From positions 124,001-188,000 of the forward strand of contig JAHQIW010007055.1 of assembly GCA_019055375.1 (NCBI GenBank): DNA of 64,000 bases, given 5' to 3'. The DNA is from Parelaphostrongylus tenuis (lineage: Eukaryota; Nematoda; Chromadorea; Rhabditida; Metastrongylidae). Position 1 is the first letter of the stretch. Every line of letters starts with the position of its first letter. Made by a program: the position numbers and the translations under genes. The notes beneath the pieces are model-generated. The model saw only the letters and a program-made list of their open reading frames with translations, searched no databases and was not told where the DNA came from. Shown piece by piece: positions 32,202 through 44,300 of the stretch.

Positions 32202-32284
32202 AAAATCAATTTACAAAGGGTTGTTTTTCTTGTGAGCTTGCTCGACCGACAGTCGAGAATGTGGTTGATGAGGAGAGTACTTAG
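32202..32284 (+). CDS. Possible terminal receptor exon (weak)
   Basis: Acceptor ATCTTCCAG is followed by a short frame in the phase required by the previous exon, about 27 codons ending in TAG. It starts ENQFTKGCFSCELARPT. It does not resemble helices 9-12 of HNF4-type receptors. It may be a coincidence, or the end of a receptor with a shortened ligand-binding domain. Confidence 0.2.
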
Positions 32285-32795
32285 ATGTCGGCTGTTTCAA
32301 ATAGTGCTACTCTGGGTAGTAGCACAGTCACACAAAGAGCAGCGGCGTGAAGCATATATGATCAATTATGGAGAAACATTGCGCTTTGCTTATTATAAAG
32401 GCGAATAATGGTATTGTCATGCCTCCTTGACAATACGTGAAAAGTTATGAAGAATTATGTAATGCAAACAAATTCGAGCGTAGTATGATTCTATCAGTTG
32501 TAATAGTTTAGAACCCTTGGAGTTATCGATATCTGGCAAGGAACATGTTCGCACAATGGGATATCGTTTTGTTCGAATATTACACCATCATATCCGGAAT
32601 CGCGAGCCGACCTTATCGAATTCAGCGATAGGACTTCGTATTGCAAAAATAATGATACTATTAACGGCAACGACGGTACGTACTGTTTGAGGTGATATCC
32701 TTTATGTGTAGTCTTTATCGAAAAACGTGTTGATTTATATTTTTCATATTCATAAAGCAAAAATGGAATGAGTAATAGGATTTGTTAGTTTGTAG

Positions 32796-33567
32796 ATCAT
32801 CTGCATCACCTGTTGCCCCGTTGATCGTTAAGTGACTCAAGCGGGCGCCAGCAACACTTCCTTCTTTCCTTATCGTGTGCAGGAGTAGCTCAGCGGGGTC
32901 CTCCTCTCTCTAGGGATTTGCCAAGCATCTATCTCTTCTAGGCTTTCTGTGAGGAAATCGGACCATCGGGTTGGTGGTCTTCCTGTGGAACGCATCCCGA
33001 GGAATGCAGACGGTAACGGCTCTCATCAATTGGTTGTCGCTGAAGAGCATCACGTGTCCGGTCCACCTTATTTTCGATATCCTGACTTGTAGAACGGGGT
33101 CTCTGACCTTCGGTCGTTGACGTAGGTCGGAAGTTCGGATCCTTTGTCTCATTTGCGAGATACGGTATACTTCTAGCATCGACGTCTCGAATGCGCGTTC
33201 AATAACGCCAAGTATCTTTCACTTGCTTAGGTAGCGATCACGTTTCTGTTGCATACACTAGGGCAGGGATAACCGTCAAGTCGAAAAGATGGACACGGAG
33301 TCGGATGTTCTCCCATTTTCTCATTATGTTCTCGATGCTCTCAAACGCTCCTCAAGCCGCTCGTTACCTCCTGCTCAACTCCGGAGCTAGGTCGTTGATT
33401 ATGTTGACCTCAGTACTTAGTCAAACGTAACTGGAGCTTCCGGAGATGTTCGTTTCGTTTCGTGTTAATGGGACATTTGAAACCCATCCGTTCCTCATGA
33501 ACATCGTTTTCGTTAAATTTAGTCGAAGACCAAGCTCTCCACAGGCATTGTCGAAATCGGTCAACAT
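32796..33567 (-). mobile_element. 5'-truncated RTE fragment
   Basis: About 770 bp of RTE 3' sequence in reverse orientation, from the CATCACCTG tail to a sharp break at 33567. It is clearly related to copies 1 and 2 but more diverged. It lies just past the last recognised receptor exon. Confidence 0.85.
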
Positions 33568-35153
33568 TGTGGATGGCGGTGTACACCGCACAGTAATTAG
33601 AAATAGAGTTTGAGAACATTCTCAAAGTCACACAATGTGTGGTAGAAGTTGTTACTATTTTAGTCAAATATGATGCAAAATGTATCATTTCATTTAGAAT
33701 TTGGTTTATATGAACAGCGACAACATACAACTACATGATGTACTTCATATCGTCGATTTTGGATCGTGGCCTGATGATTTTTTGAAGAACAGTTTCAAGG
33801 ACTCGATATAGTTTCTACGTTTGTTCAAAATTCACATGGCATTCTTGGCCAATATTTCTCTAGTCGAGCTTATATCCAGTGACATTCCTATATCAAAAGC
33901 ATCTATTATATTCCAGGAAATTGTTATCTTGTTGCTGTTACTCAGTCATATGAAATTCGGGTTTGATTCAGTTATAATATACATTAACTTGTTTGAGATA
34001 TGCCTTCTTATTTGTTTACTTCAATAACTACTGTAACTCCAGTTTTTACTTTCATTTCATTCGATGCAGATTCGAATCTCCGTCACCAGTCGAGGTTTGT
34101 CTAAATTATTTGCGTGATAAGATTTCACACAGGATACAATGAGTAAGCCAAAGCTCGCACGTTGAGTACAAAAGTTCTATAAATAGGTTATGTTGTAAAA
34201 GTAAAAGCTTGTTTTTCCAGGTATCAAGAGAAGCCATTGTTTGATTTCTAACAAATTTGTGGAGTAAAACATCAGATCTACATATCAAAATCAGTACTAG
34301 AAGTAAAATCGTAATTATAACAAAAACCTTTTCCACCTTGATAGCGCCAAAAGGAGCAAAGGTTGCTCGCAAGCTGCCAATCAAAAGTGAAAGGTACTCT
34401 TGTCTGTTTTACTCTAGAAGCTCCTCAATAAGTGTTTAATAATACTGTGCAACAATAACAAATCTCAAACCGGTTGGTTCCTATCATCTCCGGAGCGTCG
34501 ATGCTATTTATGCTTTCATAATGACTATTGTGATTCGACTGGTTGTCGAGTACCTTGTAGATTCATTCATATCTTCTACTTTTTCAATGATTATTGGTCT
34601 TCTAAAAAATAATCTGGTACAAAGATCTGCCGATAACAGGGTTCACGGACATCTCGCCAAACTGTTTGGCCTAGTCTGCTTATGGTCCTCCGTTGCACCG
34701 TGTGTTTGTCTATGTCATAGTATTTATTCAAATTGTGAGATCCTATTGATAAGGGCCCATTATTTACTAATGTGAATAGTCACTTCCTTTTTGTGGAGTT
34801 TTCTCATGTTGTTTCGAAATAAGGTTATTTTCTACTGTACTTGGTATGGTGTTCGTCAAGAAGATGGATTTTTTGAATAATATGTTCCATATACATCAAC
34901 GTTATTTGTGAAAGTAGTAATTTGAATCAAAATAAGCTTCTAAAGTGTTCTAGATGTGTCTATTCTGAGGTTGTAACATTCGTTAATGTTCGTCAGACGC
35001 GAACAGAAGTGAGTAGGAGAGTGTGAATGTTTACCGTGAGTGGTGTTGATATTTTCAAGTGCTTTTATCAAAATTACATGCATAAGATTACATGCCGAAT
35101 CACTTTACGAGGCTCATATACAAATATCGACAATGACCACAAGCAGTCGCTGA
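33568..35153. other. Region between the convergent genes
   Basis: AT-rich, with no exon recognised. The end of the receptor's ligand-binding domain was searched for here without success. Confidence 0.45.
34723..34728 (-). terminator. Candidate AATAAA polyadenylation signal for the channel gene
   Basis: An AATAAA hexamer on the minus strand lies about 430 bp past the stop codon. It is only a candidate. No transcript data are available, and the hexamer is common in AT-rich DNA. Confidence 0.25.
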
Positions 35154-35348
35154 TCATTGCTTTTCGACGTGTGTCGGCTTAAATGAACTTAGCGGTGCAA
35201 TGTTTTGAGACATTGTCCACTGTGGGTCAACATCAATTGCGCGCGGTGTGGGTGGAGCTGTACTAGCACGTCGTCGACTTCGAATGTTAATCGGTAATCC
35301 GCATAACATCTTTCGTCGCAGCTCTCGAAGATCTATCTGAAGCTCAAT
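35154..35348 (-). CDS. Channel terminal exon: cytoplasmic tail and stop
   Basis: Sixty-four residues, from [20 protein letters not shown] through a basic, proline-containing stretch ([15 protein letters not shown]) to VEKQ and a TGA stop. The acceptor is TATTTCAG, phase 0, agreeing with the previous exon. The PPTP region could bind SH3 or WW domains or be phosphorylated (inference). Confidence 0.85.
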   Translation of the reverse strand: MELQIDLRELRRKMLCGLPINIRSRRRASTAPPTPRAIDVDPQWTMSQNIAPLSSFKPTHVEKQ

Positions 35349-38300
35349 CTGAAATACTTATGACTTGGTAGATGTTCTGATGAGCTCATTTGGTTTGATC
35401 ATTTGAACAAATCCTAAGCCTTCTTGGTAATGAACAATACTAAGGTGATATCATCCTAGACCTTGACAGCTCAAGTCTTATATAAGTAGTCGCTAATATG
35501 AAGAAATTCGGTTATTAGAAGATGCCATATAGCGTACATGAAAAAGCTACTGTGGTTCTTCCGTTTTCTATCATCATTATCACCTCCATTTTACGATGAC
35601 CATTCACAAGGTTGCAAATGCTTATTGGGAATGGTCACTAGCTATTTTATTAACACTTATGTGATATAGTCCCCTAGCATAGTGAAAAGATGTACTTGAG
35701 TCTCAAATACGTTAAAAACATAGCTCATTATCATGGTAGATTGGAATGAATTATGAAACAAGGTTGACATTTTTTTTTCAGAGATGTAATTGTTACTTTA
35801 GTAGACACGTTCACGGGATTTCCACCGTTCTGCAAAGAGGGATAGCTTCGTGGTCTAAGTCTACTTCGTTATAATTCATAAAGGCCAAAGGTGTCTAGTG
35901 ATAATTTAAAATGCCCTCTGCCGTTTCTATGTTTCATTCAAAGTTCAACTTGATGAGCAGGAAAAACTTCAGCAGTGCTTAATGTGTGGGCTCGCGAGTC
36001 TATGACATCTGGAAGCAGATCTAACGGTACACGTTGACGACACTCCCTGGTGTATATTCTAACGACTGCAGTACCTGAGCATTTCTTTGACATCCTTTGT
36101 GATGCAAATGGCCAAACACCTTTTCTGTGACTTTTTCAAGATCACTGCATAAAGTGATAAGCAAAAAACAACAACATATGACAATGTATCCAAGAATCCT
36201 GAGTGGTAGGTGTGCAAAACTCGGAACCTCTGGAAATTTTGCGTTTCACCTTTACCAAGGAAAAGTTAATAGCACAATTCGCTAGAGGTGAAATGAGGAG
36301 TCAACTCCCACTTCAACATCCGTCAATATTTTACTGTGCAGATCTCAGCACTTCTAGCACGTGATTCGTTAATTCGTATCCATCCTCCACAAAAATCTTT
36401 TGACGCTTCGCGTATTATTTCAGTTTGAGGATTTCGTCTCCTATATGAATATGATAGGATACCGGTCCAGCCGATTCCGTTTTATTAACCTAACAAGGGC
36501 GTTCCTACGCGGACTCAAAGAGAGCGTTAGTGGCAGATGTTGAGTCGGTACCTTGCTTTCTGACAGACTGTATCACTAACACTACTTCACCATTTTTCTC
36601 TTGGTGATCTGTAATAAGGAACTTAAATGAGAGACAGGCCTTTTTTTCACCTCATGCTGGCAGTGATCAAATAAAGAAAATCTATCGCTATTAGGATAAG
36701 TAGCATATCGAGCATAAGTGGAGGATAGGATATCATTGACATCTTGTACCATCTTTGTACTGGATTTATTAGGGTTTGAGCAAAAAGTTCCAGGAATTTT
36801 TTTGATGTTTCGTTTTTATGCGCAAATAAGCAACAAAAACAACAATAATTATTTTTCAAAGTACAGACCAACATTTTCCACGTCTTTCTGCCATCGTTCT
36901 GGAAGATTCTGGATCTGCTCGAAATACTAGTACAATATTCGCGCTCCTTTGAATCGAAAAAACTTCTTACAAAATTTTTCAACTTCACTAAATGATCAAA
37001 TCGACGGCCATTTAAATAGTGCTGCACCGACTGAAAGAGGTCATAATGCTTTAAAGTTCATTCGAATACTGGCGAGGCTTCTTGTGGGCAAAATCAACCT
37101 GGTGCAACTTGTTGACAACGGTTCGCTGCGAAAAACCAAGCTCTTCAGCGAAATCGCGAGTGCTTGATGAGGGCACAGCATCTAAAGCGACTTGCAAGTC
37201 ACTTCCATCCAAAACAGATGGCCAACCAGTACGAGACATATCTTTGAGGTCACAACTGCCCTTTCTTTAAATCGCTTATACCACCTATCCGCAGTCGATT
37301 CTGTTGGCGTATCAGCACCTTTACCCTCATTAATCTCATCGACGGCTCTAAGAATCTCTAAACCTTTTCTTCAATAATGGCGAATAAACGCCAGCATATC
37401 ATACTATTCTATGAGCATTTTTAAGCTAAAATCAGTGAACTATATAAATATATAAATATATATGTATAAAATAAATAAAAAATCGACACAGAGATGTTGA
37501 ATAATGATACTTTCAATATTCCTCAAACTTTTTGCTTGACCTAATAACCAGCAGCTTTGTAGATGCGACACATTAGAGTAACATAACCGAAGGAAAAACC
37601 CTGCTATCGTCAAAAAAGAAATTTTTAGCTGCAGAGTACATTAGTCAGAGCACCATCCCGCCCCCGTGATAGCTGTTTGGAAGAGAACCGATCAAAGAGG
37701 ACGAACTGTTTACTTCAAAAAAGTGACTGGCTCAAATAATAATGAAAGGATCTATTGAAATTTGAGCGTGGTCTTAATAAAGCACTCGAAGGAAAGGTAT
37801 AATATGATAAAATACCAGCCAGCTAGCAATCGAGTGCGAAAACACTCTATGTTAGGTGAATGACATAGACACCTGACATAGAGTGTAAAGCGTAGGTCGT
37901 CGATAACTATATATGAGGAGTGTGACGCTCCCAAGAGAACTGACTATGAAAAGATCGACAGACGACGGGTTCTGCCCGGCTGATGAGTCTGTAAGGACGA
38001 AACACGTGTCTCGGGCTGTACAAGAGCCTTTACCAGACCACATGACATGTTGGCTCAAATAATAATGAAAGGATCTATCAAAAAAGTGAATTTTTACAGT
38101 CAAAAAGTTTGGACCGTGTCTTTAGCATTAACAAGTAGTTGATTAGCACAAAAGAGAGTTGAAACTATAGCACATTACACGCATTTGCTAATAATTGACG
38201 GTAGCAAAAAAAACTATGTTGGCCTTTGTGAGCGTTTTTCTGTCATCTTTGGTAAAAATGACAATTTCACCACTTTTAATCAAATCAGGAATTTTCTTTT

Positions 38301-41300
38301 ATACTTCCTTTGAATCGCTCGTCGCATCATCGTCGTTGGAGTGTATTAGCGTTCGTAGGGCGGTGATGTAGAATAGAGTTTACTTCACAGAATGGTTGCA
38401 GGCTGGGAGTAAGTTCAATAATTCTATCTAGTCCTCAGGTAAAAGACATCGACATCAGCTATCGCCGTCCTTTTGATAGCATCTTGGATGCTGCTAAGAA
38501 ATATTTTACAACCCATATGGGACTATAACTTCCTTTCGCAATGACCTAAGGAAGCCCTAGCACGGCTATCCTAAGAATCCAGGGGTAGAGTTTTGCTCAG
38601 CAGAGAATCACTAAATTTGCAACTGAGTTATCGCGCGCACACTTCTTCGTCTAGTGATTATCTTTTCTAGTATGAGTCTACTCCAGCCTCTCCAATTTAT
38701 GCTGTCACAATAAACCACATCTTTGTAACGAATAAAAACGGATGAAGGTGTGGAAGTGAGCTCGAAAGTATTACGGAAATTTTCGCAGCAAAGCGTTTCA
38801 AGGTAAAACTAGCGTGATACGTTCGAAGTTCGACATCGATTGGACGGATTCTTCTCATATGGGACATCTAAACACTATCACAGTAACATTGTTATTTCAC
38901 TATCACCAAACCATCTCCACTGGAATATGAGTTGGAGACAACAAGGCGATCTTACCAATGCTTTACCACCCCTGACAAATGGTTTTTTATTCTGACTCCC
39001 GGCTGACGCAGCAGCGTCGGTAGTGCAACGGTTCAGCACGCGCTCCCGGAAAGAGTGAGATCTGTGTTCGAATCTCGGCTGGTACAAATGTTTTTGCACA
39101 CCACTCTACATTATTGAGTTTTTTCTCTCAAATGGAAGCAAGCGGTCTTCATCATTGAGAAATTGTTATTAATCTCTCCATTGGGGTGGCACTATTAACT
39201 CATGGGAAATAGTGAAACAAAAGCACAAAGAAATTATCGAGTGGAGAGAAAGATACAAAAACATAGAGTTCATGATTAACTTATGTTGAGCATGTCATGA
39301 GGTCTGCTTTGACACTTTTTTAGTGCTAGACACGTGTTTCGGCAATACAGCCTTATAAGTAGCACGGAATCGTTCGGTTCCGCCAATCCCTTGCAGGGAA
39401 AAAACCCCCTACATATAAATAAATCGGCACCGAATTCACAAATCACAACATGTCAGGTTATAAAATTGCCCGACATTGCAGTGACCAACAGTCGATCGCT
39501 CATAGCGGGTAAAATGAATCACACCTTTGCATATACTGTTCTTGTAGAGCTTGTTCAACCAATCTATAAGCAGATAACGTCTTCGGCCACGTTGAATGCA
39601 AAGATACGATTCATTTTATCAGCCATGAGCCATCGACTGTTGGTCAGTGCAATGACGGGGGATTTTATCACCTGACATGCTGCGATATGTTATTTCAGCG
39701 GCAATTCCTTCATGAGTAGAGAGTTTATCCACCTGTAAGGGATTGGCCGAACCGAAAGGCACCGTGCTACTAGTGAGGCTGTAATGCGGAAACACGTGTC
39801 TAGCGCTGATTAGATGCCGTAACAGACCTTATGATTGGCTCAAAATATGTTATCAGATTATTATTGTTTTAAGCGACGTCTATAAAATCAGCCGAATGCA
39901 AAGTCATAAAGTTTGTTTCAATACTTAGAAGGTCGAGTGATACAGCTCAGTCATGAACAAGATAAACCCACCATACTTTCCTGCTTCTTGAATGTGGCAC
40001 CAGCGTTGCGAGAAGACTAAAAAGTGTTCTCCTTATCTTTATATGGAATGAAGCAGAGAGCGAGATAAAAAAAATTTAATTTTTCGCTAACCTTGTGAAT
40101 ATAATCTTTTCCACAGTGGATTTCATGATTTTTTTGTACGCTTTCAAGATTTTCTAAATTCGTCTTCTTCTCAGCATTATTCTAAATAATGGAAAAAAAT
40201 AACCTCGGTTTGAAGAATACCTAGCTGAACAGGATATTCCGTCAACTTTTCCAAATTGAAGCAGCGAGTGGTATTCCTAAGCTGTGAGACGTTTGAACTG
40301 ATATTTTTAGTCATAATTGACTTACCACAGAATTGAACGACGTTGAGTCAATTCTTTTAGACTTCGAAAACCGGAAAACTATCTCGCATTTTCCTTCTTA
40401 GCGATCGGAACCGTGACTGTGTTACTCGGAATGAATCACGTACATCAGCAACCTTCTTTGTACGAAACATATTAAAACCGGATACTGTCTCTTCAAGCTG
40501 CTTTTCTCGTTCCTTAAACATTTGATTTACTCTCATTTATACAAAGTCTTTGAGAATGAAATTTGTAAACAGATAACTAGTTGATCGCTTACTTTTTCGC
40601 GCTTCTTTTTGTTGTAGAGATAGTCTCGCCTTCGTTTTGAGAACGCAATCCATCCGATCTTTGAGATAAACAACGAAACTTCGGTAACCGTAATCAGCGA
40701 CATCCCAAGAAACATCCCCATATTGCCACCAATATCACCTAAAACGTTAGGTAAATTTAGTTCACATGTACAATAAATAATTCTCGGCTTCGACAAACAG
40801 CAATCATAATTACTAGGGTTATAACTAACACATAATCTAAGTAGCTTGAGTTTCATCAACTTCTCTTTTTTCATTTTGTCATGAAATGTCATGATGTCAT
40901 GAAGATTGACTGATTTATTGATTAGTGGGTTCGGTTCTGTTATCCAGCAGGGAGTGGAGCGATCCTTTTCGCTGGACAAGAAGTTTTCATAAGGTATTAG
41001 TAATCATTCGAAAGCTTAAAGAGTGCAGAACCTGCTCGTTTTTGAAAAGGAGTTTTTACAGCGCTGCAGCATTTAAAATAAAATTATGTTTTACACGCGC
41101 CCACGTGATTTTTTTAATTGTTTCGCCTCCATAGCTGAATAAAACTCTTTCTTTAGACTGCTAGTGATGTTCCATAGATCAAATCTTGGAAAATTCAAAA
41201 ATAAGTCTGTTTTTAAGGAAAGCTTTCTTAACAGCACTGCTATAAAATAAGATTTCTGTATTTCACACACACGCATTTCTCGCAGGGCAAAGCTTTTCTG

Positions 41301-44300
41301 GCGCGCAATTCTTGTCTTTGAACTTGGATTTGTTTCTGTTTCGAAAAAAAACTTAGCACAAAACATATAACTCTGATTCTACAAAATTTCCTCCACACGC
41401 TCATATGTTTTTTGTGCTTCCAGCGAGTTACAAGCGTAATGAAAATGAAAGGGTGCTGTGGATGTGAAACATAATTTCATATTGAATGCCAGAGCGCTAT
41501 AGAGAGGCCTTTTCTAAAACGAACACGTGCAGTGCTCTCTCCAGATATGAGATTTTGCAAGATTACTGATGTTCTTATGAGAAGCTTTTGTCCAGCCGAA
41601 GTGATCGCTTCTTTATTATCTAAGGGATAACCATGTTGATCTTTTAGGTCCACGAATTGATACTATCACACTAAGAATCAGAAGTAGAGGAAGTCATCGG
41701 AAACATCAACCACTTACTACCACTATCAACCACAGATGGAAGACATTAGCCACAAACACATCAGCCTCCCTTTTCGGTGGATGTCCAGGAGGACGCTTGA
41801 ATTCTCTTCGAGTCCACTTCTTCGAGTACACGAGGAGTAATGTACTTTTTGTCCATCTGTCATATGTTCTTCTTATTATGTGACCGGTTAATTTGCGTTT
41901 CGCCATCGGTGTAAATATTTGTGAATCACGAAGGTGAGATAGTTTTCGTGCTCTTGGAGTGCGTAAGCTGGTCAGAGGTTGCGCGTGCCCATAAATTTGA
42001 GAAGAAATCGTTCAAGAGCCCTGTGAGTGGTGCGCAGATTTCTTGACGTAATCATAGTATTATCCCACATCTTCGCTGCATAACAGAGCGTAAGAAGGAC
42101 TATCGAATAGAAAGGGTGAGCAAGGAATTTGGGGTCCTCTACTTGATCGCTCCTCTTCGAGAGGTTCTAGGGCCGCCCATGTTGCTCTTCTTCTTCTGTT
42201 TAATTTCTTGTTCATGTCCATACTCATTGAACGCCCACGGCACACGTATGAGGTGGTGTGTGTAGCCAGAAAACCATCCATTTCGATTTGTTCATCTTCA
42301 CACCATGGATTTTTGATGAATTGTGTCTTTTTCCTATTTATGCGCATACTAATGTTTTTCGATTTGTTAAACTCATTCAGAATTTTATTGCTTTACTGGT
42401 TGTTTTTGAAAAGATAGCGAGTACTTTTCCGTTATAGGGGAACAAATTAATATTCGACTCCATTCGTTCTATAAGAATTTTTCATCAGAGTGTTAGTAAT
42501 AACTCGAAAGCGTGAATCTGCGTTTAGCGCAAAACGTGGCCGGTTTTTCAAAACACCTTTTCATTACGCTGTAAAATCCAAAATAAAATTATGTTTAACA
42601 CCACCAAGCGTTTTTTCTTATCTCGCTCATACTTCGCTGGCAAGATTTCTTCTTTAGAGTACTAATACTCTTTCGATAGCACAAGTTTCGAAGAACTTGA
42701 AAATGTCTTTGCTTTTGAAAAAACTCTTTTGACAGTGAAGGAGAGAGAAAATATTTGTGTTTTACATCTCGCCGGACAGAGGCTTTTCTCCAGACTATTA
42801 GTATTCATTCGATAGCGTAATTTTTTATGATTCCAATTCTGTGCTTATTTTTTGAAGAGACCGTTCCACTACAGTGTAGTTGCGAAAATAAGATCGAATT
42901 CCACTCATTCACTGAATTGTTTACCGGCTGACCTGCAGGCAAAAGGGGGAAGGGTGGGGCGAACGATCGATGACTGACGGGCTAGACGTGTGAGGTGTAA
43001 CAAGTTATTAAATTAGAAACTTTTTTTCCGCCTCACAAGAAACCCCATCTAAAACAAATGAATCAGGTACTACGAGATTTTCTATACACGTTCATATGCG
43101 TTTCGTGGTTTCAGCGAGTTATGCGCATGATAATAATGAAGAGGCGTGGCCCATGTAAAACACATTTTCATCTTGAATTTTGCAGCGTTATAGAAGGGTG
43201 TTTTGATAAACCGGCCACGTCTGGTTCTAACCAGATATTCAGGCTTTTGAATGAGAACTAACACTCCTATGAACATTCTTGTACAGCGAATGAGGGTCGA
43301 ATATTCAATTGCCGCCTTATTACAGAAAAGTAACGGTAACAATGTCGTCACCAAACATAGATTTCATACGGACTTTCTCTCAACGCGTGCACTCTTTTCG
43401 GCTGAATCGAGCAACTTCGTTATGCACTGTGGTGCGGAAGTAAGCAGTTGCCGACATTGTGTCGCGATGTCCAACTTCTTTTTTATGGGTATAGTGAGGA
43501 GTCGCTGAAAGCCGTATTTCTGTGCTTTTCGATAGCAGTCAGCAAATGCTCGTTTATAGGACGGGCCTACACTTTGGTCGACGAGCAGTGATAGAAATGA
43601 AAACCTTCAATATATTCAGAAGGGCAGTTTCGGTCAGCAGCTTGCAGAGTACACTCAGCAGGCATATTGTACTCTAGTTGCATACTTTGTGAAGTATGTT
43701 AACCACTGAAAGCTAAAAATGTTGAGTTCTTCTGTCTCATCTCATTGAGAGCACTTCACAAAGATCAGCTTGTTGATCAATACCGAAGAAGTTGTAAGTT
43801 AGTCTTTGCAATTATTCGTTTTACATACTCACTAAGAACTTCCGTGAGCGACGTCGCTTGTACTTGTCGGTATTCGGTGTGTGCCATGTCACGGAAGAAC
43901 ACATTCACCGTGAGGAAATTCGATCTTAATCAGATTCTTATTATTCTTAAAAATAAGTTGAAATGTTTCGTTCACGGCCAAATTGTTTTATCCCAATTTA
44001 CATTGATCCATGAAGTTCTGAATTAGTAAAAGGTGATAATAAATCGAAGAGAAGAACAAAACTGCTTTATTGAAAAGGAGTTCACAAAAAATGTTCGTCA
44101 TAGAATGTCAGCAGTTTTATGAAATTATTATTCTAAAAAGTAACAAAAGTTGGCAGTTATACAGATTTTATTCCCTCATCCATTAAATTTTTGATTTAGC
44201 TTAACAAGCAAAGAATTTTACAATATGGAATCACTTCCGTCAGAATTTAAGTTTCACAATTCAACTCGAAACTATGAAATTTTATAAAGGAAATATAGTA

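Larger units (their letters stand above)
39270..39860. repeat. Inverted pair of diverged hammerhead repeats
   Basis: Two arms with shared sequence (TGACATG..., TTCGGTTC..., AAACACGTGTCTAG) face each other. Hammerhead-like motifs sit near both outer ends, at 39323-39365 (minus) and 39764-39806 (plus). Stem I GTGCTA/TAGCAC is perfect in the first, but the cores are degraded (CTTATAA and CTAGTGA). Confidence 0.65.

Noticed and set aside
40739..40979. Upstream part of the 148-residue minus frame that contains the pore exon.
   Set aside because: The part before 40738 is intron read-through. The acceptor GTTTTAG and the phase of the 43833 exon fix the exon start.
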